Translations under genes and position numbers: made by a program | Part shown: piece by piece, positions 31,411 through 40,400 of the stretch | How the letters are laid out: every line of letters starts with the position of its first letter | Position numbering within the stretch: position 1 is the first letter of the stretch | The notes under the pieces: generated by a model | Databases searched by the model: none | What the model saw: the letters and a program-made list of their open reading frames with translations, nothing else | What the model was told of the DNA's origin: nothing | Virus record (IMG/VR): IMGVR_UViG_3300030060_001743 | Coordinates: 1-45,921 of that record | Direction: 5' to 3' (one strand) | DNA length: 45,921 nt | Source of the DNA: a virus

Positions 31411-34400
31411 TTGCTTCCTCTATATTGCATTTCTTGTTGGTAGTTTGGGTAGTCTTTTGTGCGGAACTCTTGCTTAGAATATAACATAACATCTCTAAGT
31501 CTGTTTCTATAAAAAGTTTTTAAGTTCATAAAATCACGTAGTTCTTCTTGTCTACTATCATACATACCTTTATACCAAAGGTCGTAAGTAGAATTTTCTT
31601 TACCACCTCTTTCGGTGCTCAAAAGTTGTGGGTCAAGCTTTTTAATATACTCGTCTACTTGTTCTTGTGCTGTTCTAACAGCTCGTATAGCTGTCATATT
31701 GTTTCTATTTTTTACTTGAAGTTGCATAGCTTTTGCATTGATTGCAGCTCTATATGCTCTTGAAAATTCCTCTACCGAAGCACCACCATAAAAAGCGTCT
31801 CTTAAATATTGATAATGTAAGTTCGCTCTATATCCTGAGCCTTCGCTTGGAATATAGTATTTAGCGTCTTGGTCTTTCTGTCCAGTGAGCACCTGAAAGT
31901 TTCTTTGGTCTTTTACAAACTTACGGAAAATTTTTAATTCATCTGTTTGTTTTACACCTTTAATTACTTTGTATGCTTGACTACTTAAAGCTGTTGTCTG
32001 AGATAATGTTTCATATAAGTTTCTTTTTTCTGCAGCAACATCATATTTAATATCATCAGTATTAAAGAAGTAATCATCTAACTCATCTATATTCATTAAA
32101 CCACTAGCAACAAACACTGCAGCTTGAGCTACATTTCCAGCAAATCTACTGACTGCAAACTGGTCTGCAATAGCTACATCATCTTTGAAGAAAGATTGTG
32201 CTACGTCATTTAATATAGAGAAAGCACCTAAAAATTCTGCATAATCTAAATAGTCCCATATTCTTTCAGACATTGTTTGATATTGATTAGGTTCTGTTTG
32301 ATAAGCTGTATGTACTATGTTGGCATAAGCATAACCACCTACCCCAGCACCTACCGTATATCTTAATAAAGGTAATATGTTTCCTTCTCTAGCGGGTTTT
32401 ACAATATTATTATATGTATTATCAGTCACGATTGTAGCAATTCTAGTAAACAAAGTAAAAGGTTTTACATACTCTTTACCAAATACTCTAGGTAAAAAAG
32501 CAGCGTCAGTAATACCTTGTGTAGTTCCGTGAGCACGTACTAACAAACGGTTTCTTTCTAAGTCTGTAAAGTTTCCACGCTCTACTGCTTTCACATAATC
32601 ATCTCCCATACCGAGAGTGTCTCTTAATAATCTTGCTGCTTCTGATTTTTTATTGGCAGATGCTCTAGGATTTCTTAATACTTTAAGTGCTCGAGCACTT
32701 GCAAAATCACCAGCAGCTACTGCTAACATACGGTTTACTTTTTCTGTGCTCGACATACCTTTCAATAATAACTTACGCCATTGACTAGCATTTTCTATTT
32801 GTAAAGTTGTATCTAAAAGTTTCATACCAGAAGCTTCTCCACCTATCTCAGAAAACTTAGCACTATAAAGCTTTCTAAAGTTTTTGTTAAAGGTAGTATT
32901 AACTATTGCTCTAGTAAAATCTGTTAAAGATGTAGTAGATATAGTTTGTATAGCACCAAACATAAAGTTTCTAAGAGGAGATAAGAAACCACTTAAACCA
33001 AAAGTAGCTGCATATCCAGTCAAGTCTGCTAGTGCTTGTGTTCCAGCACCTCTTGCTTCCGTTCTTATAATATTATCTAAGTCATCTTGGAATAATTTAA
33101 TAAGTTGAGAGCTACTTACTTCTTGTCCTCTACCTCTTGTTTGTAAATCTATTTCATTGATGAGTTTCATAATATCATCACTATATTCTTTCTGTCCTTT
33201 TGTACTACGCATATTACCGTACTTATAAATACCGTCTCCAAAGTGACTACTCAAAGTAATAATGTTAGATATTCTACCACCATATCTATCCATTGAATCT
33301 ACATAGTTAGTAGAATATGATTCTATTCTTTTAGCAATCCTTTGAGCACCTATGGAATCACCTACTTTTAAATTGTAGTCTGCTTTATTTCTAACACTAA
33401 TTGTTTTACCTTGGTCATCTAAAAAGTATACTGGCTCTAAAGTAAATACTCTAGAATATTGTACACCATAGATACCATTTTTTTCTGTATTGTTTGCAAA
33501 TCTTTTATACAATGCTAATAGTTCTTCATCACTAGCTCCTGGATTTTGTACACGTAGAGCCTGAAAAACCTTTTGATATAGGTTGTCATTTTTATTAAAG
33601 ACATCTAATAGTTCATCACTTACAACCAAAGGTACAAAGTTCTTTTCTTTTCTTATTGGTATTCTTGTAAGCTTACCGTTGACATAAACAGTTTCTTTTA
33701 CATTAGCTAGTTTAGCTAGTTTATACACTTCGTCCATAAGTTGGTTGTGTAATGTTTTTACTTCTTCAAACCTTTGTAAGTATGAATCTGAATACTTAGT
33801 AAGTTTATATCCAAATCTTTTAGGGTCTATAATACCAAACATAATATCATTGAACTCATCTGTAGATACGTTTAAACCTTTTCTAAGTTTTTCTTGAGCG
33901 TGTCTCATACGATAAAACTTACCTTTAATTAATTCTGAGTCAGCTACTTTATCTAATAACTTTTGTGCAATCTTTCTAAATACTGGTGCTCCAGTTTTTT
34001 CATATAAAAATTCATAGGTTCTATGTATAGATAATCCAGCTCTAGCTGTTAAAAACTCACTTAATTTTAAATCATTTTTTAAGAAGTCATCAATAAAATT
34101 AACACCAGTTACCCCGTCTACTGATTGGAAAGTAAGTATACCTCTTAATTGTTTTGCTTGTTGTTCTGATAATTGATTTGTTCTTTGTGTGTTGTATAGA
34201 TAATCTTTAATTAATCTATGTTTACCACCACCTTTACTATCTCTTAGTCCTAGCTGTGTTTCTAGTTCTCTTAGTTCTGTATGTGCTCCTAAGTGAGATT
34301 CTTTTTTCTTTACTTTTTTTGTTTGACCTCTAAGTTTATTTATCTCGGTCTCTCCTAAAATTCTTTTAGATGTTTTTGTTTTCCTTGTTACTGTACCAAA

Positions 34401-36293
34401 AGCTATATCATTACCTACCGCTACTCTTCTACCATTATCTAATTCAACTATGTATACATCTCCTTTAAATTTGCTAGGACTTGCGGGTACAAATATACCG
34501 CTACCAGTGTTTGAGTTTCTATGATATGCTCCACGACCTGCTCCTTTAGGAGATAGAATAGTACCACCACCAGTAACTTTTTTTCTTCTACCAATAATTT
34601 TTTTACCTTGTTCTACTGTTTGACCAGTCAAAGAACTACCAGCAATTTTTGAGTGTAGTACTACTTCTGCTATTTCTAATGGTTGCTTTTTGTTGTTTCT
34701 TACAAGTTCATATACACCTTTATTAGTATATATTTGTTCTTGACCTGTAAGTTTACCTAATTCTATAGCGTCAGTTTCTTTTAAGTTCTTGACAACAAAA
34801 GAGTTTTCATATCCTGATGAACCACTTTTCTGTATTCTTAAAATATCTTTTTCATTATATCCTCTAGCAATAATATCTCTTACTAATGCTTCGTCTCTAG
34901 TTTCTCCTGGTAATATTTTTAATGCACTTTTAAATGGTGCTCGGTCAGCACTTATAATTCCCCACTTACCTTGTTCCCAAAATTTAATAATATCTTTATC
35001 TGTTTTAAAAAATGTTTTGAAACCTTTACCATTAGGCAAAGCGTTTTGTAATGTTCTTACAACACTGTCAGGTGTGCTTCTGTATGTTTCTAAAAATTTA
35101 TCTAAGGTGCTCACAACTCCTTTGTTTCTTGGGTCTTTAGCGTTAGGTGCATATACATCATACTTAATTAATAACTTTCCTTTCTCTTGATATATACCTA
35201 AACCTTTTGCACTAAAGCCTGTCTTACTTTTGAAGTCTATACCCTCGAAAGCAGTTGGTATTCTACCCATTTCATCTGCAGCTTTTCTTGTAGCAAAAGC
35301 AGCTAAAGCATCAGCAACTTTCTTTTCTTGTATTTCTGGTACGTGTGCTCGAAGTGCTCTACTTACATTGTTGATAGTGCTCTTGTATTCACTTCCACCT
35401 GAAAGTCCGTTGAAACCAGCAACAAATAAACCACTAACTAATCTTTCTCCAAAGCTTGCGTCTGAACTATTAAGACCAGTAGATAACATACCAGCACCAA
35501 ATGATTCTACACTACCTACGGTATATCTTTTCTTACTAAATAAACTAGCATTTTCTACTGCTTTTTTATATGCTCCTCTTGCATATAGAGCACCACCAGC
35601 CACATCAAACGGTAGTGACTTTAAATTTTGTACAATATCAAATTGCTCACCTGATTGTATTTGTTCTGTTGTACTTCCTATCTGACCATAAGCAGCAAAT
35701 ATAGCTGCTTCTTTTTTTGTTCTTTGACCTCTTAACATTTTAAGAGCAGCATTTGGGTCTTGTGATGCTTTTCTAAAAAAACTATTTACCGCACTACTTT
35801 GAGTTACTCTAGAATTAAAGAAACCGTTTGTATGACCATAACCTATTTTAGCTATAGCTTCTGCTTTCTTTCCTTGATTCCATAAATCTCCTGATGTCTT
35901 AACTGCTTTGTAAGCTGCACTACCTTTTTGTAGAGTTGAACCTGAAGTTATTGCTATTGAAGCTGTACCACCTGTAAAGTAGTTTAATAATCCGTGTACT
36001 GCAAACATACCTAATACATTACCACTAGCTCTTGCAACTCTTTGACCAGTAGTATCTAAATCTAAAATTCCAACGGTAGGTTCTGTGAATAATACACCAG
36101 TTTCTACACCTTCTAAGAAGGCTTGTTTTGCTGTGTATGGTGCTCGTATTTGCTCGAAATCAGCCTTAGGTGCTCGTAAATCAAACGTAGCTGAAGGTGT
36201 GGTTGAAGTGCTCAAACTAGGCAGCTGGAACGTAGCTGTAGTTTTCTTTTTATCTAAACCACTCAAATCAAAAGTTGCAGTTTGTTGTGGCAT
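31407..36293 (-). CDS. Giant internal virion / ejection protein, 1,628 aa
   Basis: Probably ejected with the DNA or forming the inner core, as the long proteins of podoviruses do. The N-terminus has three short repeats (TATFDLSGLD, TATFQLPSLS, SATFDLRAP). Gly/Ala-rich hydrophobic helices (GNVLGMFAVHGLLNYFTGG; LLRYTVGAGVGGYAYANIV) near both ends could cross the host membrane, and the middle is basic and helical. There is no clear transglycosylase or protease motif. It lies last in the leftward operon and carries about 18 GAGCAC words. Confidence 0.7.
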   Translation of the reverse strand: MPQQTATFDLSGLDKKKTTATFQLPSLSTSTTPSATFDLRAPKADFEQIRAPYTAKQAFLEGVETGVLFTEPTVGILDLDTTGQRVARASGNVLGMFAVHGLLNYFTGGTASIAITSGSTLQKGSAAYKAVKTSGDLWNQGKKAEAIAKIGYGHTNGFFNSRVTQSSAVNSFFRKASQDPNAALKMLRGQRTKKEAAIFAAYGQIGSTTEQIQSGEQFDIVQNLKSLPFDVAGGALYARGAYKKAVENASLFSKKRYTVGSVESFGAGMLSTGLNSSDASFGERLVSGLFVAGFNGLSGGSEYKSTINNVSRALRAHVPEIQEKKVADALAAFATRKAADEMGRIPTAFEGIDFKSKTGFSAKGLGIYQEKGKLLIKYDVYAPNAKDPRNKGVVSTLDKFLETYRSTPDSVVRTLQNALPNGKGFKTFFKTDKDIIKFWEQGKWGIISADRAPFKSALKILPGETRDEALVRDIIARGYNEKDILRIQKSGSSGYENSFVVKNLKETDAIELGKLTGQEQIYTNKGVYELVRNNKKQPLEIAEVVLHSKIAGSSLTGQTVEQGKKIIGRRKKVTGGGTILSPKGAGRGAYHRNSNTGSGIFVPASPSKFKGDVYIVELDNGRRVAVGNDIAFGTVTRKTKTSKRILGETEINKLRGQTKKVKKKESHLGAHTELRELETQLGLRDSKGGGKHRLIKDYLYNTQRTNQLSEQQAKQLRGILTFQSVDGVTGVNFIDDFLKNDLKLSEFLTARAGLSIHRTYEFLYEKTGAPVFRKIAQKLLDKVADSELIKGKFYRMRHAQEKLRKGLNVSTDEFNDIMFGIIDPKRFGYKLTKYSDSYLQRFEEVKTLHNQLMDEVYKLAKLANVKETVYVNGKLTRIPIRKEKNFVPLVVSDELLDVFNKNDNLYQKVFQALRVQNPGASDEELLALYKRFANNTEKNGIYGVQYSRVFTLEPVYFLDDQGKTISVRNKADYNLKVGDSIGAQRIAKRIESYSTNYVDSMDRYGGRISNIITLSSHFGDGIYKYGNMRSTKGQKEYSDDIMKLINEIDLQTRGRGQEVSSSQLIKLFQDDLDNIIRTEARGAGTQALADLTGYAATFGLSGFLSPLRNFMFGAIQTISTTSLTDFTRAIVNTTFNKNFRKLYSAKFSEIGGEASGMKLLDTTLQIENASQWRKLLLKGMSSTEKVNRMLAVAAGDFASARALKVLRNPRASANKKSEAARLLRDTLGMGDDYVKAVERGNFTDLERNRLLVRAHGTTQGITDAAFLPRVFGKEYVKPFTLFTRIATIVTDNTYNNIVKPAREGNILPLLRYTVGAGVGGYAYANIVHTAYQTEPNQYQTMSERIWDYLDYAEFLGAFSILNDVAQSFFKDDVAIADQFAVSRFAGNVAQAAVFVASGLMNIDELDDYFFNTDDIKYDVAAEKRNLYETLSQTTALSSQAYKVIKGVKQTDELKIFRKFVKDQRNFQVLTGQKDQDAKYYIPSEGSGYRANLHYQYLRDAFYGGASVEEFSRAYRAAINAKAMQLQVKNRNNMTAIRAVRTAQEQVDEYIKKLDPQLLSTERGGKENSTYDLWYKGMYDSRQEELRDFMNLKTFYRNRLRDVMLYSKQEFRTKDYPNYQQEMQYRGSN

Positions 36294-36301
36294 AGTTATC
36301 C

Positions 36302-37492
36302 TTATTTAACAGTTGTACCTGGTAATGCGTTGTAAAATTCTATTGGTGTGGCGTATCCTGTTATGTTCATATCTATCAATCCTGTAAAGTCTGGCTGTCC
36401 ATTAGGTAATATTCGAGCACCTTTTAAATTACCTCTCTTATCTTCAAAGATAAAAGTAGAATCATTTTCAGTAATACCTGCGTCTGGTGCGGCTACTCCT
36501 GAAACTATTTTACCATAATTATATAATGATGAATATTCATCACTTTGTAATAATTGTAATGTTGATACTCCGTCAGTCATAGAGTTTTTAGCAGATACTG
36601 GTATTTGACTGAATATAGTATCACGTATAAAACTCATCATTGTATTAACATCTTGAGAACTAAAACCATAACTGTCCATAAGTTTATCAGTAACGTTTAT
36701 ACCTGTACCTAAGAAGTCTAACATTGACTTAGATAAATCTCTTTGACCTTGTAAGTTACCTCCACCAGTAGCTATGGTATCGTTAAATATTTTCTTAGCC
36801 ATTTCAAAGTCTCCAGCTTGCATAGCTTGGTCTGACTTTTGTGCAGCTGATTGGAATACATTTATAGGTACTCCAAAGTATTCTGCAAACATTGGTGCAT
36901 TATCATATAAAGCATCTACAGACCTAGACTGCATTAGTTTCTCTACTCCGTCATCATAAATCTGTTTAGTGTTTTTATACAAAGGAGTATCTTGTTTGAT
37001 TCCAACTAAAGAATTACCTAAATCTCCTAGAGCTGTAGCTTTTGCTTCATCAGTATCTGCATTAGTAAAGTTAGTAACTATGTCTGATATGTTAGATGTT
37101 CTAACTTTTTCTATTCGTTGAGTACCTACTAAATTATCTAACAACATATTACCTTCAGAAGTTTGCATATTTACACCACTATAATCAGGTGTAACATCAG
37201 TGAAAGAAGAAGAATTAGCAAAGTCTGCTAAACCTTCTAATAAAAATTTATCTTCAGTTAATTTTAATTTTCTTTCTTCCATATCCATAAGAGCATTTTG
37301 TCTAGTTGATTGCTCTTTTCTTATTTCGTCTGCTTTCTGCTCTTGTCTAGCATTGTTGACACTTTGTGTCATAAAGTTAAATACTTGTTGCGTAAGAAGA
37401 TTAGGGTCAATATCACTTAAGTTATATTTACCAGCTAACTCTCCCATAAACGCACCAAAATTGTCTATTGACTTAGGTATATACTTAGCCAT
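36302..37492 (-). CDS. Internal virion protein candidate, 396 aa
   Basis: Largely helical and Gln/Asn/Asp-rich (FMTQSVNNARQEQKADEIRK; MQAGDFEMAKKIFNDTIA), with SDIVTNFTNADTDEAKATAL. It lies between two other putative internal proteins, 8 nt and 2 nt from its neighbours. No enzyme motif is visible. Role by position only. Confidence 0.65.
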   Translation of the reverse strand: MAKYIPKSIDNFGAFMGELAGKYNLSDIDPNLLTQQVFNFMTQSVNNARQEQKADEIRKEQSTRQNALMDMEERKLKLTEDKFLLEGLADFANSSSFTDVTPDYSGVNMQTSEGNMLLDNLVGTQRIEKVRTSNISDIVTNFTNADTDEAKATALGDLGNSLVGIKQDTPLYKNTKQIYDDGVEKLMQSRSVDALYDNAPMFAEYFGVPINVFQSAAQKSDQAMQAGDFEMAKKIFNDTIATGGGNLQGQRDLSKSMLDFLGTGINVTDKLMDSYGFSSQDVNTMMSFIRDTIFSQIPVSAKNSMTDGVSTLQLLQSDEYSSLYNYGKIVSGVAAPDAGITENDSTFIFEDKRGNLKGARILPNGQPDFTGLIDMNITGYATPIEFYNALPGTTVK

Positions 37493-37494
37493 TA

Positions 37495-38328
37495 TTAATC
37501 TCCTTGTCCTGAACCACTTGGGTTACCCATATAATCGTTATCTTGTTCTTCGTCATCACTGTCATCATCTATGCCAGTATCGTTATCAGTTTTAAATAAA
37601 TCAGCAAGGTCTGCAAGTTTTAACATATCTCCTTTTTGTTGAGCTTCTAAGCTTGCTAAATATCTTGAAGCTGAACCTACTCTATCTATAATAGATTGAT
37701 TTATGTTATATAAGCCTCTACCAAACTGGTCTTGTACAGATTCAAATCCAGCTGCTGCAGCCTCACTAACATCTCCATAAATATTTCTACCTAAAGCAAA
37801 ACCTCTTTTACCTTCCATACCTCTAGCTTGTTCTAAGTTTAAAAACAAACCACGTCTCGCTCTACTTTCTGCAGTATCTCTTTGTGATTCTAGTTGAGCT
37901 GTTCTTTCCTGACGCATAAGTTGATACATTTCAGCATCTGGGTCAGCTGCTTCACGAATTTCGTCTGGGATTACAGACACGAACTTTACTAGTTCTTGTA
38001 GACGTTCATCACTTGCGTCAGGAAAAAATTCTCTCAATAAATCAAACGGGTCTTGACCTCCAGTCTCTTCTGTACCTGTTCCTTCAGTTTCATCTTCTTC
38101 TTCATCTCCGTCCATATCCATAATAGGATTTGTAAAAGTACTTTCAGTAGCATCTGTCATATCAAAGTTAAACAAACTACTATTATTATTCATAAAGAAA
38201 GAAGGTGCTGTAGCAGATACTTGATTACCAGAACCTAATCCAGCAGCATTACCTGGTGCTATTTGATTAGGATTAATTTGCTTAAACATAGCTTCTATAT
38301 CTGGTGATTGGTAAGGTTTAATTGCCAT
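37495..38328 (-). CDS. Internal virion protein candidate with acidic linkers, 277 aa
   Basis: Two acidic runs (MDMDGDEEEDETEGTGTEE at about 70-90 and DDDSDDEEQDND near the C-terminus) enclose a helical core with QERTAQLESQRDTAESRARR and Ala-rich helices (VSEAAAAGFESVQDQFGRG). The ATG overlaps the preceding stop (TAATG). Probably a core or ejection component. The family is not recognised. Confidence 0.65.
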   Translation of the reverse strand: MAIKPYQSPDIEAMFKQINPNQIAPGNAAGLGSGNQVSATAPSFFMNNNSSLFNFDMTDATESTFTNPIMDMDGDEEEDETEGTGTEETGGQDPFDLLREFFPDASDERLQELVKFVSVIPDEIREAADPDAEMYQLMRQERTAQLESQRDTAESRARRGLFLNLEQARGMEGKRGFALGRNIYGDVSEAAAAGFESVQDQFGRGLYNINQSIIDRVGSASRYLASLEAQQKGDMLKLADLADLFKTDNDTGIDDDSDDEEQDNDYMGNPSGSGQGD

Positions 38329-39980
38329 TATAAATTCCCTGCATATAAATTATTCTTTAACATATCTTGCATATTTAGGTATACTTGGTCTGGTCTACCG
38401 TCAATAACACTAGTCTTAAAGTTGTCAAGTATACTATTTAAAAACTTTGAGTTCATTTGATTTACACCAAAATCTAAAGTACCGTCATTGTTTAGATTGA
38501 TTGCTAATGGATTACCACTAGATTCAAACTGTGAAAAGTATGGTTGTATTTGTTCCCAAGTAACTGTCTTTGAATTTATAGCTCCAGTAAAAGAAGGGTT
38601 AGCACTTCTAAATGCTTGTTCTACTTTGTCAGCTGTAGCCCATTGTCCTATTCCTCTTTTTTCATACAGCTCTTTACCTAACATATTATTTACGTTAGGG
38701 TCTAACGCTGCTTTGTATGCTTGCAAATCAGGTGAAAGCATTTCTGTTGGTGTGTTTTGTAAATAGTTTTGAGCATATCTTTTCCAATTATTTTGATAGT
38801 ATTCACTTCTATTACCAGTACCTTGAGCTATATTACCTCCTTGTAAGAACTCTATAAAAAATTCTTTTGGACTATTAAATGATTGATTTGGAAATTGTCT
38901 TCTAAAATCATCTGGTATTCTGTTATATGAATTTTCTAAATACTCTAACATTTGTGGGTCAAACATTTCTAATGCAAAATCTTTAGATAGCTCTTTTCTA
39001 AATGCAGATTGTGGTGTAACATCTACACCTTGAACTCCCATTAAACTAGAGTAATTAGTTACATCTTGTTGAGCTTGAGTTGTTGGTATAGATTGAGGTT
39101 GTTGTCCTGTTAAAAGATTTAAAGTTTCTGATACTTCATCTATATCTAAGCCTTGTATAGTTGTTTCAAATGGTACTCTAGTAGATTGATTTAGTCCTGC
39201 TATTTCTTCAAATACTTTTTTATTAGTAGCTTCTACAGCTGATTGAGCAGTTGATACAAGTCTATCGCCTTCCATTTGACTTAACATATCTAGTGTACTT
39301 CTAGAGCCTTCTCCACCAAGTACAGTTATGTTGGCTATATCTTTTAGATAGTCTTTGTATTTGTAATCTATTAATCCTTCTTTACCAGCTTGTCTTAGCT
39401 CTCCTAAAGTTTCTCCACCTTCTACTTTTAATCCGTCATATTTTAAATTAGATAAACCCATAACAGCGTCAATACCAAACTCCATAAAAGCTTGTTGTTT
39501 TTGTGAATCATTTAAATCGTCGATAGCATTTTCAAAATCTGAGTAAGCATCTTCTAGTTTCTTACCTTTTCTTTTTTGTAATACTAATTGTCCTTGTATA
39601 TCAGGGTCTAAATCTCCAACATCTACGTTTTTAAAACCTCCTGCTATTGCTTTACCTGCTTGTCTACCTAAACCAGGTAATAAAACTTTTGCTGCTTTAG
39701 CTAGAGCACTTCCTCCAGGTATAGCTATTGCTGCCATAAATCCTAAAACACCACCAATAAATCCACCGATACCACCTTTTTTCCTACGTGAGTTATCTTG
39801 TTGTTGAGCTTGTCTTGCTAAAGAATCTAGACTATCGAGTTGGTCTTCTAGCACATCTCCTTCTTTTATAAGTTGTGTGCCAAATTCTACTTGTGCTTCT
39901 GAGCGTGAGCCTATAGCTTCAGCTTGTGCTAAGCTGTAGTCTAATTGTGCTTGTTGTCCTGCTGATATTTCGTAACCCAT
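38328..39980 (-). CDS. Internal virion protein candidate, 550 aa
   Basis: A coiled-coil N-terminus (AQLDYSLAQAEAIGSRSEAQ), then a basic knot and a Gly/Ala-rich hydrophobic stretch (GGIGGFIGGVLGFMAAIAIP), then a long helical region. The hydrophobic stretch resembles membrane-penetrating parts of ejection proteins. The C-terminal 200 residues have a lysozyme-like flavour (SNPLAINLNNDGTLDFGVNQ) but no complete catalytic set that I can point to. Confidence 0.65.
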   Translation of the reverse strand: MGYEISAGQQAQLDYSLAQAEAIGSRSEAQVEFGTQLIKEGDVLEDQLDSLDSLARQAQQQDNSRRKKGGIGGFIGGVLGFMAAIAIPGGSALAKAAKVLLPGLGRQAGKAIAGGFKNVDVGDLDPDIQGQLVLQKRKGKKLEDAYSDFENAIDDLNDSQKQQAFMEFGIDAVMGLSNLKYDGLKVEGGETLGELRQAGKEGLIDYKYKDYLKDIANITVLGGEGSRSTLDMLSQMEGDRLVSTAQSAVEATNKKVFEEIAGLNQSTRVPFETTIQGLDIDEVSETLNLLTGQQPQSIPTTQAQQDVTNYSSLMGVQGVDVTPQSAFRKELSKDFALEMFDPQMLEYLENSYNRIPDDFRRQFPNQSFNSPKEFFIEFLQGGNIAQGTGNRSEYYQNNWKRYAQNYLQNTPTEMLSPDLQAYKAALDPNVNNMLGKELYEKRGIGQWATADKVEQAFRSANPSFTGAINSKTVTWEQIQPYFSQFESSGNPLAINLNNDGTLDFGVNQMNSKFLNSILDNFKTSVIDGRPDQVYLNMQDMLKNNLYAGNL

Positions 39981-40031
39981 AATCCCTCTAAAATTTATAC
40001 AATTCTATTATCTCATTTCTACTATAATTTA

Positions 40032-40400
40032 TTATTTTGGTATAACGTTTCCGCTATCTACTACTGCCTCTCCACTTTGAGCTTCAGAACTACTTGTGTT
40101 TGGCAGTGTAGCAAATAAGTTTTTATTGTCGTCTGCTACTCTTACACCTTCTTTAATAACTTTGATAGCATTTTTTTGTGGACGTTTTACATCTGAAAAC
40201 TTTGCAAAAGTTTCTAACTCTCTATGGTCAGCTCTTTTGTATTCCATTTCAAATAGTTTACCAAATTCTTTTCTTATTACTTTTAGTTTACCGTTGTGGT
40301 ATTGTAATATTTCTTCACCGTTCTTCATAGTACTGGTGCTCACAGCACCTTTCTTGAGCACCTTACTTGAACCTGCTGCGTGTGTAGCTTTAGTTCTCAT
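40032..40400 (-). CDS. Hypothetical virion protein, 122 aa
   Basis: Basic and Ser/Thr-rich at the N-terminus (RTKATHAAGSSKVLKKGAVS). GEEILQYHNGKLKVIRKEFG follows, then a polar tail. The ATG shares its A with the TAA stop of the tail gene (TAATG). The 51 bp to the next gene are AT-rich and empty. Unknown. Confidence 0.65.
   Translation of the reverse strand: MRTKATHAAGSSKVLKKGAVSTSTMKNGEEILQYHNGKLKVIRKEFGKLFEMEYKRADHRELETFAKFSDVKRPQKNAIKVIKEGVRVADDNKNLFATLPNTSSSEAQSGEAVVDSGNVIPK

Noticed and set aside
34789-35685. Rightward frames of 133 and 151 aa
   Set aside because: Both are antisense shadows of the 1,628-aa ejection protein with no start signals.
38328-39980. Lysozyme or transglycosylase domain in the 550-aa protein
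   Set aside because: The phrase SSGNPLAINLNNDGTLDFGVNQ recalls lytic transglycosylases, but I could not identify the complete catalytic Glu motif set.
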